NCBI GenBank assembly: GCA_937943605.1
Contig: CALEAW010000092.1
Span: forward strand, 1 to 33,450
Source: an uncultured Sutterella sp.
Lineage (GTDB): Bacteria; Pseudomonadota; Gammaproteobacteria; Burkholderiales; Burkholderiaceae_F
Direction: 5' to 3'
Length of the DNA: 33,450 bases
The translations under genes were made by a program, and so were the position numbers. The first letter of the stretch is position 1, and each line of letters begins with the position of its first letter. Of the stretch, positions 6,865-14,610 are shown one piece after another. The notes beneath the pieces are model-generated. The model did not search any database, was not told the origin of the DNA, and saw only the letters and a program-made list of their open reading frames with translations.

Positions 6865-8043
6865 ATGCAACATTTGCTTTCCTTGCCAACCAACCCTCTG
6901 TCGGTGATGGCCTTACGAGAGTCACCGACGGCTTTTGTCGATAAGACGGCGATCGTCTATCAATTGGCTACTGGTCGACAGAAATGCTTTTTATCAAGGC
7001 CACCGCGTTTTGGTAAGACATGCTTGGTTTCGATCTTGGAGGCGCTTTTCAAGCACGGATTGCGGGATTTTCAAGGCTTAGCGATCGAAAAGTTGTGGAA
7101 AGAGAAGACGTACAACACGATACGTTTGGATTTTGCGCGGGTGACCGACTTCGGGACTGTTGATCTTTTTCGGCAGCAGTTTTATACCTTGCTGTCAGGC
7201 GCGCTAGCCGAAATGGGTTTTGAGTGGGATGGTCAGGCGCTATCTTTTGTCTATCAATTGGCGAAGTGGTTCAGAATGCAGCCTGATACGTCGCTAGTGA
7301 TTTTGATCGACAACTATGATGCGCCTTTGATTAAGGCGCAGCCTCATGAGGCTTTACTGATAGGTGTTCAAAAGGTCATTGGCGAATTTTTTAGTCTCCT
7401 GAAGTCGGAGGACGCATGTTGTCGGTTTTTGTTCATCACGGGTGTCAGGCGATTGAATTTTTCGACGCTCTTTGCCGGCATCAACCAACTGAGCGACATC
7501 ACCTTTGATCCTACCTATAGCACTTTGCTTGGGTTTACAGAAGACGAACTGATGGCGTACTTTGGCGCATCGCTCAATGCTGCTGCAGCAAGGCTTGGTG
7601 TTTCTTTGCAAGCACTGATCGAGCAGATGCGAGTGCATTGTGGTGGTTACACGTTTGATCAAGCGGCGAAAACGCAGGTGTATTGCCCGTGGCTCGTCAT
7701 CCGATTCCTTGAGTGTCAAACATTCGAGAGGATAGTCGATGAGTACCTGCCAGCGAGCGACAAGGCCGTCATCAAGCGCGCGATGGCTTTGAGTATGTTA
7801 GAGAAACTGATGGCTTTTGAAGACACGGTGCCGATGAGTTCGCGAAAGTTGATGGGCGGTGCAATGCCGAAGCCTGACGACATCAAGACTTGGCTTTGGC
7901 AAACAGGGTGTCTGACCATTCGGTCCGTCAATTTGGCCGGTAACTTCTTACTAGGTTATCCCAATCGTACTGTTGAAGCGATAGTAGGGCAGCTTTATGC
8001 TGGGAACAGTCTGTGGGCCTCGTGTGACGGCTATTTAAGCTAA
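6865..8043 (+). CDS. AAA-ATPase-like protein (PF09820 type), shortened and with altered Walker B
   Basis: From the ATG at 6865 the protein has 392 aa. It follows the AAA-ATPase_like family common in gut and oral anaerobes: a FVDKT motif near 24-28, the Walker A-like RPPRFGKT at 45-52, a Walker B region LVILIDNYDAPL near 144-155, and ITGVRRLNFSTLFAGINQLSDIT near 191-213 followed by a GFTEDEL motif. Family members usually read LIDEYD; here the glutamate is asparagine (N150). Typical members run past 500 aa and end in a PD-(D/E)XK nuclease-like domain, which is absent here. It may be a degraded or ATPase-deficient copy. The weak upstream TTG at 6856 is less likely as start. The role of the family is not known. 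Confidence 0.75.
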   Translation: MQHLLSLPTNPLSVMALRESPTAFVDKTAIVYQLATGRQKCFLSRPPRFGKTCLVSILEALFKHGLRDFQGLAIEKLWKEKTYNTIRLDFARVTDFGTVDLFRQQFYTLLSGALAEMGFEWDGQALSFVYQLAKWFRMQPDTSLVILIDNYDAPLIKAQPHEALLIGVQKVIGEFFSLLKSEDACCRFLFITGVRRLNFSTLFAGINQLSDITFDPTYSTLLGFTEDELMAYFGASLNAAAARLGVSLQALIEQMRVHCGGYTFDQAAKTQVYCPWLVIRFLECQTFERIVDEYLPASDKAVIKRAMALSMLEKLMAFEDTVPMSSRKLMGGAMPKPDDIKTWLWQTGCLTIRSVNLAGNFLLGYPNRTVEAIVGQLYAGNSLWASCDGYLS

Positions 8044-8083
8044 AACAAAAAAAATGGGCCGCCGCGAGCGAGAGCGGCGACCC
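8044..8083 (-). terminator. Terminator for the minus-strand DUF2520-like gene
   Basis: The arms 8056-8065 and 8074-8083 (GGGCCGCCGC / GCGGCGACCC) make a ten-base GC-rich stem that pairs fully in the minus-strand RNA with one G-U. It is followed by a long minus-strand T tract (8044-8055). It lies about 150 bases beyond the stop at 8237 and directly abuts the plus-strand AAA-ATPase stop. Confidence 0.7.
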
Positions 8084-8236
8084 TAAAGCGAGAATAAAAA
8101 CCATGTTTTCCGGGCGTCGCCTAGAAATCATGACGTGGAAGGACAGGTCTCATCGTTCTTCCTTTTGGTGGTGAGCCTGATCTCGCCACCATGGATTGAG
8201 TGCGAGCACTCAACCCGAAAAGAGGCAATCGCGCGG

Positions 8237-9034
8237 TTAGGCGTATTGCAATAACCAGTGTTTGAGTAAGTCAACCACCGTTGTCGGGTGTTTGGTGCGG
8301 GCTTTCTCAAAGCATTGAAAGGCCGATGCCAAATAACCTTGACGAGCAGGTTTACTCGTGAGCGTTGAATGGCGAAGCGACGCGGGCTCGAACTTGGGAC
8401 GCTCGAATGTACGCGTAGTAACTACGGCCTTTTGTTGCAGTGTTGGCGCCAGGTTGGTGAGCATCCTAGACTGCTGAGCCCCGATGGACTCATAAACGTT
8501 TTGACTAGCAAGGTCCGTCGCTAGCGCTTTTGGCTGAGCGAACTGTTGTGTGACAACTTTGACTTCAAGATGAAGGTCACGAAGAATTTTGATCCATGGA
8601 TAGATCGCTTCTTCGTCACCTTCGATCGAGAAGCTACTCTTTCGAAGTGAACGCCATTCAGTCGTTTTATTGTGGATGGGCGTGAGGGGATGAATGCTCA
8701 TGCCAAAAGCACCGTAAGCGGCACGATTCGGAAAGACGTCGTCGACAGAGTAGACCCCACTCGTATGACAAAGCACTTTCCCTTCTAAAGGGAGGTGGGT
8801 GAGTGTGTCATAGATGCCATGAATCGCATCATCCGTCACGGTAATAAAGAGAACGTCCGAATGTCGCACGAGGGAAGCGATGTCAGAAAAGACATGCGTG
8901 ACAGTTAAACCTGCCGCGAAGGCCGCTGACTGCTGCGAACGACTCCAAAAACCAGAGACATCTAAACCGTTTTCAGCGAATGCCATGGCGAAGGTTGTGC
9001 CGACCTTGCCGGCACCGATAAAGCCGATTTTCAT
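8237..9034 (-). CDS. Rossmann-fold NAD(P)-binding protein, DUF2520-like, with divergent C-terminal half
   Basis: The 265-aa protein begins MKIGFIGAGKVGTTFAMAFAE, a standard dinucleotide-binding GxGxxG loop at residues 7-12. It continues as in the Rossmann-like/DUF2520 family: a SRS segment near 31-33, VLFITVTDDAI near 61-71, LCHTSGVYSVDDVF near 88-101, and FGMSIHPLTPI near 110-120. These proteins are predicted oxidoreductases related to ProC/PanE-type enzymes. From about residue 165 the expected helical domain is not recognisable, and the sequence is rich in basic and polar residues. No ribosome site precedes the ATG at 9034. The gene follows a 537-bp gap packed with palindromic motifs, which may be its control region. 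Confidence 0.65.
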   Translation of the reverse strand: MKIGFIGAGKVGTTFAMAFAENGLDVSGFWSRSQQSAAFAAGLTVTHVFSDIASLVRHSDVLFITVTDDAIHGIYDTLTHLPLEGKVLCHTSGVYSVDDVFPNRAAYGAFGMSIHPLTPIHNKTTEWRSLRKSSFSIEGDEEAIYPWIKILRDLHLEVKVVTQQFAQPKALATDLASQNVYESIGAQQSRMLTNLAPTLQQKAVVTTRTFERPKFEPASLRHSTLTSKPARQGYLASAFQCFEKARTKHPTTVVDLLKHWLLQYA

Positions 9035-9076
9035 GATGTTGTCAAAGCAAAAAGGGGTTAAAAGTTTGTTTGGAAC

Positions 9077-9094
9077 TAGACCTAACTAGGTCGA
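9077..9094. promoter_or_regulatory. TCGACCTA palindrome, copy B
   Basis: TAGACCTA, two bases, TAGGTCGA: an 18-bp near-perfect inverted repeat, with one mismatch against the perfect copy at 9132. It lies 43 bases upstream of the DUF2520-like start, in a place where a repressor could block its promoter. Confidence 0.5.
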
Positions 9095-9119
9095 TAAGCG
9101 CATATTAGCGACGGTTTTC

Positions 9120-9149
9120 GATTCTGACAAGTCGACCTAGGTAGGTCGA
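9120..9149. promoter_or_regulatory. GATTCTG + perfect TCGACCTA palindrome, copy C
   Basis: GATTCTG (9120-9126), five bases, then TCGACCTAGGTAGGTCGA at 9132-9149, a perfect 8+2+8 inverted repeat. It is the cleanest member of the element family and suggests a dimeric DNA-binding protein. Confidence 0.55.
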
Positions 9150-9252
9150 AATGTGATGATGAGGGATGTTGATAGGGACTTTAAGGAGATGCTGTTGTCA
9201 TCTAAAAGTCGATGAGGCGCTAGATATCGCTAGAAAAATAGGCTGAAAGACG

Positions 9253-9272
9253 ATTTTGTAAAATTACAAAAT
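9253..9272. promoter_or_regulatory. TTGTAA-TTACAA palindrome
   Basis: ATTTTGTAA, two bases, TTACAAAAT: a perfect 9+2+9 inverted repeat. Partial copies (ATTACAAAGAGTTACAAA at about 9316-9333 and CTTGTAATTTT at about 9349-9359) follow within 90 bases. The shape is that of a two-fold-symmetric repressor or activator site; the protein is not identified. Confidence 0.45.
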
Positions 9273-9368
9273 ATGTTTTTTGAGCGCCTGGCTTCAGTGT
9301 TTTGCAAAAATAAATTATTACAAAGAGTTACAAATAACCTGGGTGATCTTGTAATTTTCCAAGATTAT

Positions 9369-9386
9369 TCGACCTAAATGGGTTGT
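9369..9386. promoter_or_regulatory. TCGACCTA half-palindrome, copy D
   Basis: TCGACCTA, two bases, then TGGGTTGT, a degenerate second half similar to that of copy A at 2629. Confidence 0.35.
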
Positions 9387-9420
9387 GTTGTTTTAGGTGT
9401 TAACGATAGGGTGTATGTTT

Positions 9421-9451
9421 GATTCTGACAAATTCGACCTAAGTAACCTTA
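9421..9451. promoter_or_regulatory. GATTCTG + TCGACCTA element, copy E
   Basis: GATTCTGACAAATTCGACCT starts at 9421 and continues into AAGTAACCTTA. It repeats the left part of copy C almost exactly (GATTCTGACAA plus TCGACCTA), but the right half-site is weak. Confidence 0.4.
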
Positions 9452-9571
9452 CTTAAACGCGTCTGAGAAGGCATCCTTGCGCTTTGGTAAACGCAATGAG
9501 GCGTACTCACCACCGGGATCTTGCCCGTGGTTGGTGGATACGCCCATGGTAAATAATGACTTGTCATCCAA

Positions 9572-10525
9572 TTACGGAATGTCTTTGAGGTGTTCCATAT
9601 TGGCGCGAATGCCTTCGCAGCATTCATGGAAGGTGGCCGTTTCGTCATCCGTCAACGGGATTTCGATGACCTTTTCGACGCCATCCTTGCCGATTAAGCA
9701 TGGGACGCCCGCAAAGAGGCCCGATTCTCCAAACTCGCCCGTGAGTTCAACGGTGGCTGGTAAGATGACCTTTTCGTCACGGAAGATGGCATCAATCATG
9801 AAGGCAGCGGTATTGGCGATGCCGTATTCTGTACAGAATTTGCCCGAGAAGGTGACCCAGCCACCGCCGATCGCTTCTTTTTGAAGAGCATCACGATCAA
9901 AACGGAAGCGCTCATCGGTCTTTGCCCATTCGTCAAGCGGCATACCGTGGAAATTAACAGCTGACCATGGTGCAAATTGCTTGGCACCGTGCTCACCCAT
10001 CATGTAGCACGTGATGGACTTATGGTCGATCCCAGTTTGACGCGCTAACGCTGATACCAGGCGCGCAGTGTCTAAGCCAGTGCCTGTACCAAAAACACGG
10101 CCTTTGGGGAGTCCCAAAAGTTTGGCTGCTTCATGAGCCACGATGTCGCACGGATTCGTGATATTTAAAAAGACGCCCTTAAAGCCAGCAGCCTTGAGTT
10201 TAGGACAGAAGTCTCGCACCTGCGGGATCGTAAAGTCCATTTCAGTCACGCGAGAGAGCGACTCACGAAGGAGGTCGATCTTACCGGCGGCATTCACGAT
10301 GATGTCGCAATCAGCCAGATCTTCATAGGTGCCTGAGTTAATCGTGACGCGATGCGGATGATAGGCCACGGCATCGCGCAGGTCTTGGCATTCGCTCGCG
10401 AGCTTTTTGTTGTTGATGTCAACAAGTACGAGTTCGTCAGCAATCGCACGCACGCAGAGCGTGTACGCGACATGAGCACCGACGTGACCTAAACCGATGA
10501 TGCCAACTTTGCGTTGTTTATTCAT
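9572..10525 (-). CDS. L-2-hydroxyacid (hydroxyisocaproate-type) dehydrogenase, LDH/MDH superfamily
   Basis: This is a 317-aa NAD-dependent enzyme of the lactate/malate dehydrogenase superfamily. GIIGLGHVGAHVAYTL at 8-23 binds NAD, ITNPCDIVAHEAAKL near 122-136 is the conserved NP segment, FGTGTGLDTARLVSAL near 145-160 contains the substrate-binding Arg, and MGEHGAKQF near 176-184 contains the catalytic His. Several stretches match L-2-hydroxyisocaproate dehydrogenase more than standard LDH: the GTGTxLDTAR form, GEHG..QFxxWS, a GGxxxxxGK...YG segment near 223-236, and GRDGV-like IGKDGVEK near the end. It would interconvert 2-oxo acids from amino acids with 2-hydroxy acids. AGGATC precedes the ATG at 10525. 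It follows the GntR gene on the same strand after about 310 bases. Confidence 0.8.
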   Translation of the reverse strand: MNKQRKVGIIGLGHVGAHVAYTLCVRAIADELVLVDINNKKLASECQDLRDAVAYHPHRVTINSGTYEDLADCDIIVNAAGKIDLLRESLSRVTEMDFTIPQVRDFCPKLKAAGFKGVFLNITNPCDIVAHEAAKLLGLPKGRVFGTGTGLDTARLVSALARQTGIDHKSITCYMMGEHGAKQFAPWSAVNFHGMPLDEWAKTDERFRFDRDALQKEAIGGGWVTFSGKFCTEYGIANTAAFMIDAIFRDEKVILPATVELTGEFGESGLFAGVPCLIGKDGVEKVIEIPLTDDETATFHECCEGIRANMEHLKDIP

Positions 10526-10837
10526 AATGATCCTGTGAGTCTTTCGTTAAACAAAGAACGCGAAAACAGCCCTGTGCAAAGTGCAACACGGCGATCAAGG
10601 TTTGATCTAACTTCACACCTATGTTTGATTGGCTAGATGGGCTGTTTTTCGCAATCGTGATGTATCTATGACTCAGGTTACGCTTGAGGCTAAGGTCTGT
10701 CTACAGGGTCAATGGCTTAGGCTAAACAGCCTATAAACACTAGTAAAATGGTCGGTTTCAGTGTTTTGTGTGCTTTCTAGTGGCCGACGGCACGGTCTTG
10801 ATTGACATACGGATATCTTCAAATAGCCGACGAATCC
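10526..10837. other. Intergenic region between GntR gene and dehydrogenase gene
   Basis: 312 bases with no supported gene. It must contain the 3' end of the GntR transcript and probably the dehydrogenase promoter. No clear terminator with a T tract was seen, so read-through from the GntR gene cannot be excluded. Confidence 0.5.
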
Positions 10838-11590
10838 TCAAACCATGACATCAAACGAGACCTGCGTGCATCGTGCACGACCGCGATTGATGCGGTATTC
10901 GACAGGCTGCTTCGTGATGTCAAACGAAATGCGATCCGTGCGCAAGACTTCGAGATGCTCAGGCATCTTGAGGCGCTTCGCGGTTTCAGGACGCACACGC
11001 TCAAACCAGACTTTGCACTTTTGACGAATGATGACGACACCAAATTCACGGTCATAGAACTTATAGAGTGAGTCGTCGTGACGAAAGTGTTTATTAAAAT
11101 GCTCGGCAGTAAGACCGGCAAAGCGTTCTGGCAATAGGTAGCTCTCGTCGACTGTGATCAATTCTTCTTCGTCTCCGACTTCGCCAAAGAGTTTTCGCAC
11201 CATTAAAAGGAGCGGCGTTTTGTGTGGTAGTCCTAAAGCATCCGCCACAAAGTTTGGCGCAGGCACGGTTGAGAGCGCAATGAGTTCTTTGCGAGAGCCT
11301 CGTGGTTTGCCGTCAATGTCAGAAAAGATCTGGAATTGGTTGGCGCTTCCCGTATTTTTGTAGGTACGAACAAAGGTACCAGCACCTTCACGACGATTAA
11401 TGATGCCTTCGTCCTCTAAGCCGCCAAGCGCACGTCGCACGGTGCCTACCGAAATACCAAATCGTTCCGCGAGTGTCGCTTCTGTGGGTAATTGCTCGCC
11501 AGCCTTCCAAACACCTTGGCGAATTTCGTCGAGCAAAATTTGTTTGATCTGTTGGTAAAGCGGATTACGGCAAACGATAGGATTAGGCAT
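10838..11590 (-). CDS. GntR-family (HutC/UTRA type) transcriptional regulator
   Basis: From the ATG at 11590 the protein has 250 aa; GGAG lies six bases upstream, while the in-frame TTG at 11602 is less likely. The N-terminal winged helix is standard: PLYQQIKQILLDEIRQGVWKAGEQLP, TEATLAERFGISVGTVRRAL, then GLEDEGIINRREGAGTFV. The C-terminal half is a UTRA-type ligand domain with RKLFGEVGDEEELITVDESYLLPERF near 135-160 and a terminal EYRINRGRA. HutC-type regulators sense small carboxylates, amino acids or sugars and repress neighbouring genes. The gene is divergent from the dcuC-M20 operon, with a 347-base shared control region containing a palindrome 25 bases from its own start. Control of the DcuC locus and of itself is likely. 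Confidence 0.85.
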   Translation of the reverse strand: MPNPIVCRNPLYQQIKQILLDEIRQGVWKAGEQLPTEATLAERFGISVGTVRRALGGLEDEGIINRREGAGTFVRTYKNTGSANQFQIFSDIDGKPRGSRKELIALSTVPAPNFVADALGLPHKTPLLLMVRKLFGEVGDEEELITVDESYLLPERFAGLTAEHFNKHFRHDDSLYKFYDREFGVVIIRQKCKVWFERVRPETAKRLKMPEHLEVLRTDRISFDITKQPVEYRINRGRARCTQVSFDVMV

Positions 11591-11937
11591 CCATGACTCC
11601 AAAGAAATGAAAATTCATGTACATGATAAATGTTGTAGCGATTGCGTGGTTATGGCGACTTTTTATCTAGATGATTATGGAGTGCTTTTAGCGTGGACCA
11701 TAGATGGATTGCATGTTGATCGATCTAATGCTAGTGGTGCACTGCACTTTCTTTTGGTGGTGCTGTAGGTTCTGACTGTAGCATGTGCCATTTTAGTGTG
11801 CCTTAAAGCTGACGATCAATGATACGTGTTAGTTTGATTAGTTCTTTGGCACTCATTAAAGAAAGTCCTTTCCTTGGTGAAGTGACCTCAACAAAGCGCT
11901 TCATTCTGACCAACCAACATAACTATTAAGAGGCTCT
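11591..11937. other. Divergent promoter region of gntR and dcuC
   Basis: 347 bases without a gene, separating the GntR gene (minus) from dcuC (plus). It contains the palindrome TCATGTACATGA at 11615-11626 close to the GntR start. The dcuC side ends in AAGAGG, six bases before the ATG at 11938. No second clear copy of the palindrome was found near dcuC. Confidence 0.55.
11615..11626. promoter_or_regulatory. Candidate GntR operator palindrome
   Basis: TCATGTACATGA is a perfect 12-bp palindrome 25 bases upstream of the GntR-family start. Position and symmetry fit autoregulation by a dimeric winged-helix protein, but the half-site is not a close match to the usual HutC GT..TA.AC pattern. Confidence 0.4.
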
Positions 11938-13329
11938 ATGCTGTCCTTAGTCTTGGCCGCTGCCGGTGTAGTCATCGCGGCATTCCTCATTCTCAAAAAA
12001 TATTACGCACCGTGGGCCCTGCTCATGGTTGGCCTTGCTTTGCTCGTGATTTCTGGTTTGATGACGGGTGATCCGTTAGTAACCGGCAAGAAAGCAACGA
12101 ATACGTTCTTCTTTGACCTTATCCAGGTTTTAACGAATATTCTTCAGAGTCGCGCAGCGGGTCTCGGCATGAATATTATGGTCGTTGGCGGTTTTGCTGC
12201 TTATATGGATAAGATCGGTGCGACCAAAGCGTTGGTGCAAGTTTGCACGAAGCCATTGTCTCGCATTCATGCGCCGTATGTCTTGCTCGGCATTGGCTAT
12301 TTCTTAGGGCAGATGCTCAATGTCTTTATTCCGTCAGCGACGGGCTTAGGCATGCTCTTGATGGTGACGCTCTATCCGTTGCTCGTTTCAGTTGGTGTCT
12401 CTCGCTTGTCTGCGGCCGCTGTGATCGTGACGGCCTCGTGTTTGGACTTGGGACCTGCTTCTGGTAACACCTTGCTCGCCGCAGAACTCTCCAAGATGGA
12501 TGTGATCGAATTCTTTATTAAGAATCAGTTGCCCGTGGGTCTTTGTACGGCTGTGGTGATTGCGGCTGGTCATTGGGCCGTTCAGCAGTGGTTCGATAAG
12601 CGTGACCTCGCTTCGGGTCGTCTGACGCAAGCTGACTTTGGTCTGGTCGGTACGGTCGAAACGAAGGGTGCAGCGAATCAGGTCGATGCGCCTGTGTGGT
12701 TCGCTATTTTGCCGATTCTTCCAGTTTTCTTCCTCTTTACTTTCTCGAAGCTCGTTTATCAGGGCGTGCGCCTTGAACTCGTGACGGCTCTCTTAACCTG
12801 CACGATGATTGCGTTCGTCTTTGACTTGATTGCTCGTCGTGACAGTAAGCAGGCGGTTGAAAATACGCGTTCGATGTTTACGGGTATGGGTAAGGTCTTT
12901 GGATCAACGGTCATTCTGATTGTCTGTGCTGAAGTCTTTGCCGCTGGCTTAAAGGCCACGGGCGGCATCACGATGTTGATTGAAAACGCAGCTTCGCTCG
13001 AAGGTGTGGGTGGCGTTGCAATGTTGTTAACGATGTTCCTCATCATGGCTTTGGCTGCCTTTGTGACGGGCTCGGGTAACGCTGCTTTCTTTGCCTTTGC
13101 GCCGCTTTTGCCTCAGGCTGCGGGTTCTGTGATGTGGCAGACCGCTGTGATGGCTGTGCCTGTGCAGTTGGCTTCAGGGATCGCGCGCTCGATGTCTCCG
13201 ATTTCGGGTGTCACCATGGCTGTGGCCGGGCTTTCTGACCTGTCGCCCTTTGAAGTCGTTCGTCGTACCGTGCCCGTGATGATTCTAGGGCTCGTGACGG
13301 CCTTTGGTACCTCTTTGATTCTTCTTTAA
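11938..13329 (+). CDS. dcuC: DcuC-family C4-dicarboxylate/organic anion transporter
   Basis: This is a 463-aa inner-membrane carrier with roughly twelve hydrophobic segments. It aligns with E. coli DcuC along its whole length: SRAAGLGMNIMVVGGFAAYMDKIGATKALV near 71-100, PSATGLGMLLMVTLYPLLVSVGVSR near 131-155, the LGPASGNTLLAAELSKMDVIEFF segment near 176-198, FVTGSGNAAFFAF near 378-390, and ARSMSPISGVTMAVAGL..SPFEVVRRT near 420-447. DcuC carriers move dicarboxylates such as succinate or fumarate during anaerobic growth; DcuC-like proteins can also carry other acids. It starts an operon with the M20 gene 18 bases downstream and is divergent from the GntR gene. The peptidase partner suggests that the transported compound may be an amide or peptide, but this is inference. 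Confidence 0.8.
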   Translation: MLSLVLAAAGVVIAAFLILKKYYAPWALLMVGLALLVISGLMTGDPLVTGKKATNTFFFDLIQVLTNILQSRAAGLGMNIMVVGGFAAYMDKIGATKALVQVCTKPLSRIHAPYVLLGIGYFLGQMLNVFIPSATGLGMLLMVTLYPLLVSVGVSRLSAAAVIVTASCLDLGPASGNTLLAAELSKMDVIEFFIKNQLPVGLCTAVVIAAGHWAVQQWFDKRDLASGRLTQADFGLVGTVETKGAANQVDAPVWFAILPILPVFFLFTFSKLVYQGVRLELVTALLTCTMIAFVFDLIARRDSKQAVENTRSMFTGMGKVFGSTVILIVCAEVFAAGLKATGGITMLIENAASLEGVGGVAMLLTMFLIMALAAFVTGSGNAAFFAFAPLLPQAAGSVMWQTAVMAVPVQLASGIARSMSPISGVTMAVAGLSDLSPFEVVRRTVPVMILGLVTAFGTSLILL

Positions 13330-13347
13330 GTTGAAGGATGATCGATC

Positions 13348-14610
13348 ATGACAACCATTCCTGAATTAAAGGCTGACGTTTTAGTGGCTATCGACGCGAT
13401 CAAAGCATTGCCTGAAGTCCAACAGGGCTTGCAACTTTGCCTTGACGAAGAGCCCTTTGCGATGCAAGAGCAGTGCACGATCTGCGAAATTCCTGCGCCT
13501 ACTTTCAAAGAAGAAGTGCGTGGCAAGTATCTCGCGGGTTTGATGAAGGCCTATGGTCTTGAAGACGTGCATCTTGACGAAATCGGTAACTGCGTAGGTC
13601 TTTTGCGTGGTACGGACAAGGGTCCGGTGATTGCCGTCGGTGCACATATGGATACGGTTTTTCCTGAAGGGACGCCGATTAAGGTCGTCCAGGAAGGCAA
13701 CATCTATCGCGCGCCGGGTATTGGTGACAACTGCTCTGGTGTGCGTGCGCTTTTACAGACCATTCGTTGCTTTACGAAGACGGGGGTGCGTCCGAAGGGT
13801 GATATCTACTTTGTCGCCACCGTAGGCGAAGAAGGTAACGGCGACATCCGTGGCTCGAAGTGGTTCAATTCGCACAATCATGTTGATGGCTTCATTGCGT
13901 GCGACAACACGGACGTCGGTCGTATTTTGTGGGCAGCCATTGGTTCGCACCGTTGGCGTTTGTCGATTGATGGTAAGGGCGGTCACTCCTATGCTGCTTT
14001 TGGCCAGACGCCAAGCGCCATTCATGCAATGTGCCGCGCGGGTGCCCGTATCGCCAACATTCGCCCAGTCGACAATCCCAAGACCACTTATACGATCGGT
14101 ACGATCAAGGGTGGTACGTCGGTCAATACGATTGCACCTCATTGTGAGGTCGACGTTGACATCCGTAGTCTCGATAACGACGAACTCTTGAAGCTCGAAA
14201 CGCAAATCCTTGGCATTTTTGAAGAAGCTGTCGCTGAAGAAAACGCCATGTGGCCAGTGGACGACGATAAGAAATTCTTGACGCTCACGAAGACCCAGAT
14301 TGGTGACCGTCCTGCGGGTCAGCGTCCGCATGATTGCCCAGTGTTGCAAGCTTCGCGTGCAGCTCAAAAAGTGCTCGGGATTGAACTCACGAACTATGGT
14401 GCCTCGTCGACCGATGCTAACTATCCCGTGAGCTTAGGGATTCCGGCCACATGTTTGTCGGCAGGCGGCGTTCAGAAGAGTTGCCATACGACCGATGAAT
14501 ACTTTATTCGCCAAGACATTCATTTGGGTCCACAGATGATTTTCTTGACGCTTTTAGGGTTGTCGGGCTACAAGTCGGTGGAACCGATTTTGCCTAAACG
14601 TGCGTCATAG
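13348..14610 (+). CDS. M20-family metallopeptidase/amidohydrolase
   Basis: This is a 420-aa cytoplasmic enzyme (no signal) of the M20 zinc hydrolases. The metal and catalytic set is visible: VGAHMDTVFP with His100 and Asp102, GIGDNCSG with Asp127, TVGEEGNGD with catalytic Glu161 and metal-binding Glu162, a probable Asp near 186, and the late histidine in SCHTTDEYF. A lid or dimerisation domain occupies about 200-310, with the GKGGHSYAAFGQTPSAIHA motif. The arrangement is closest to PepT/tripeptidase-like and ArgE/DapE-like members; the substrate cannot be read from sequence. The ATG lies 18 bases after dcuC with GAAGGA upstream, so import by the DcuC-like carrier and hydrolysis here are probably linked. 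Confidence 0.85.
   Translation: MTTIPELKADVLVAIDAIKALPEVQQGLQLCLDEEPFAMQEQCTICEIPAPTFKEEVRGKYLAGLMKAYGLEDVHLDEIGNCVGLLRGTDKGPVIAVGAHMDTVFPEGTPIKVVQEGNIYRAPGIGDNCSGVRALLQTIRCFTKTGVRPKGDIYFVATVGEEGNGDIRGSKWFNSHNHVDGFIACDNTDVGRILWAAIGSHRWRLSIDGKGGHSYAAFGQTPSAIHAMCRAGARIANIRPVDNPKTTYTIGTIKGGTSVNTIAPHCEVDVDIRSLDNDELLKLETQILGIFEEAVAEENAMWPVDDDKKFLTLTKTQIGDRPAGQRPHDCPVLQASRAAQKVLGIELTNYGASSTDANYPVSLGIPATCLSAGGVQKSCHTTDEYFIRQDIHLGPQMIFLTLLGLSGYKSVEPILPKRAS

Larger units (their letters stand above)
9035..9571. other. Motif-rich AT-rich intergenic region
   Basis: This region lies downstream of the 2-hydroxyacid dehydrogenase gene and upstream of the DUF2520-like gene, both on the minus strand. No coding frame is convincing. 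It carries four TCGACCTA-type elements (9077, 9132, 9369, 9434), two of them with a GATTCTG box on the left, and a separate TTGTAA/TTACAA palindrome at 9253-9272 with related half-sites around 9320-9360. Such density points to a multi-site control region. Confidence 0.5.

Noticed and set aside
6649..6873. Opposed short frames (6649-6849 plus, 6667-6873 minus) between paralog 3 and the AAA gene
   Set aside because: No motif, no ribosome site, and the segment must hold the promoter of paralog 3.
13753..14367. 204-codon minus-strand frame opposite the M20 peptidase
   Set aside because: The plus-strand gene shows every M20 metal ligand; the antisense frame has no motif or ribosome site.
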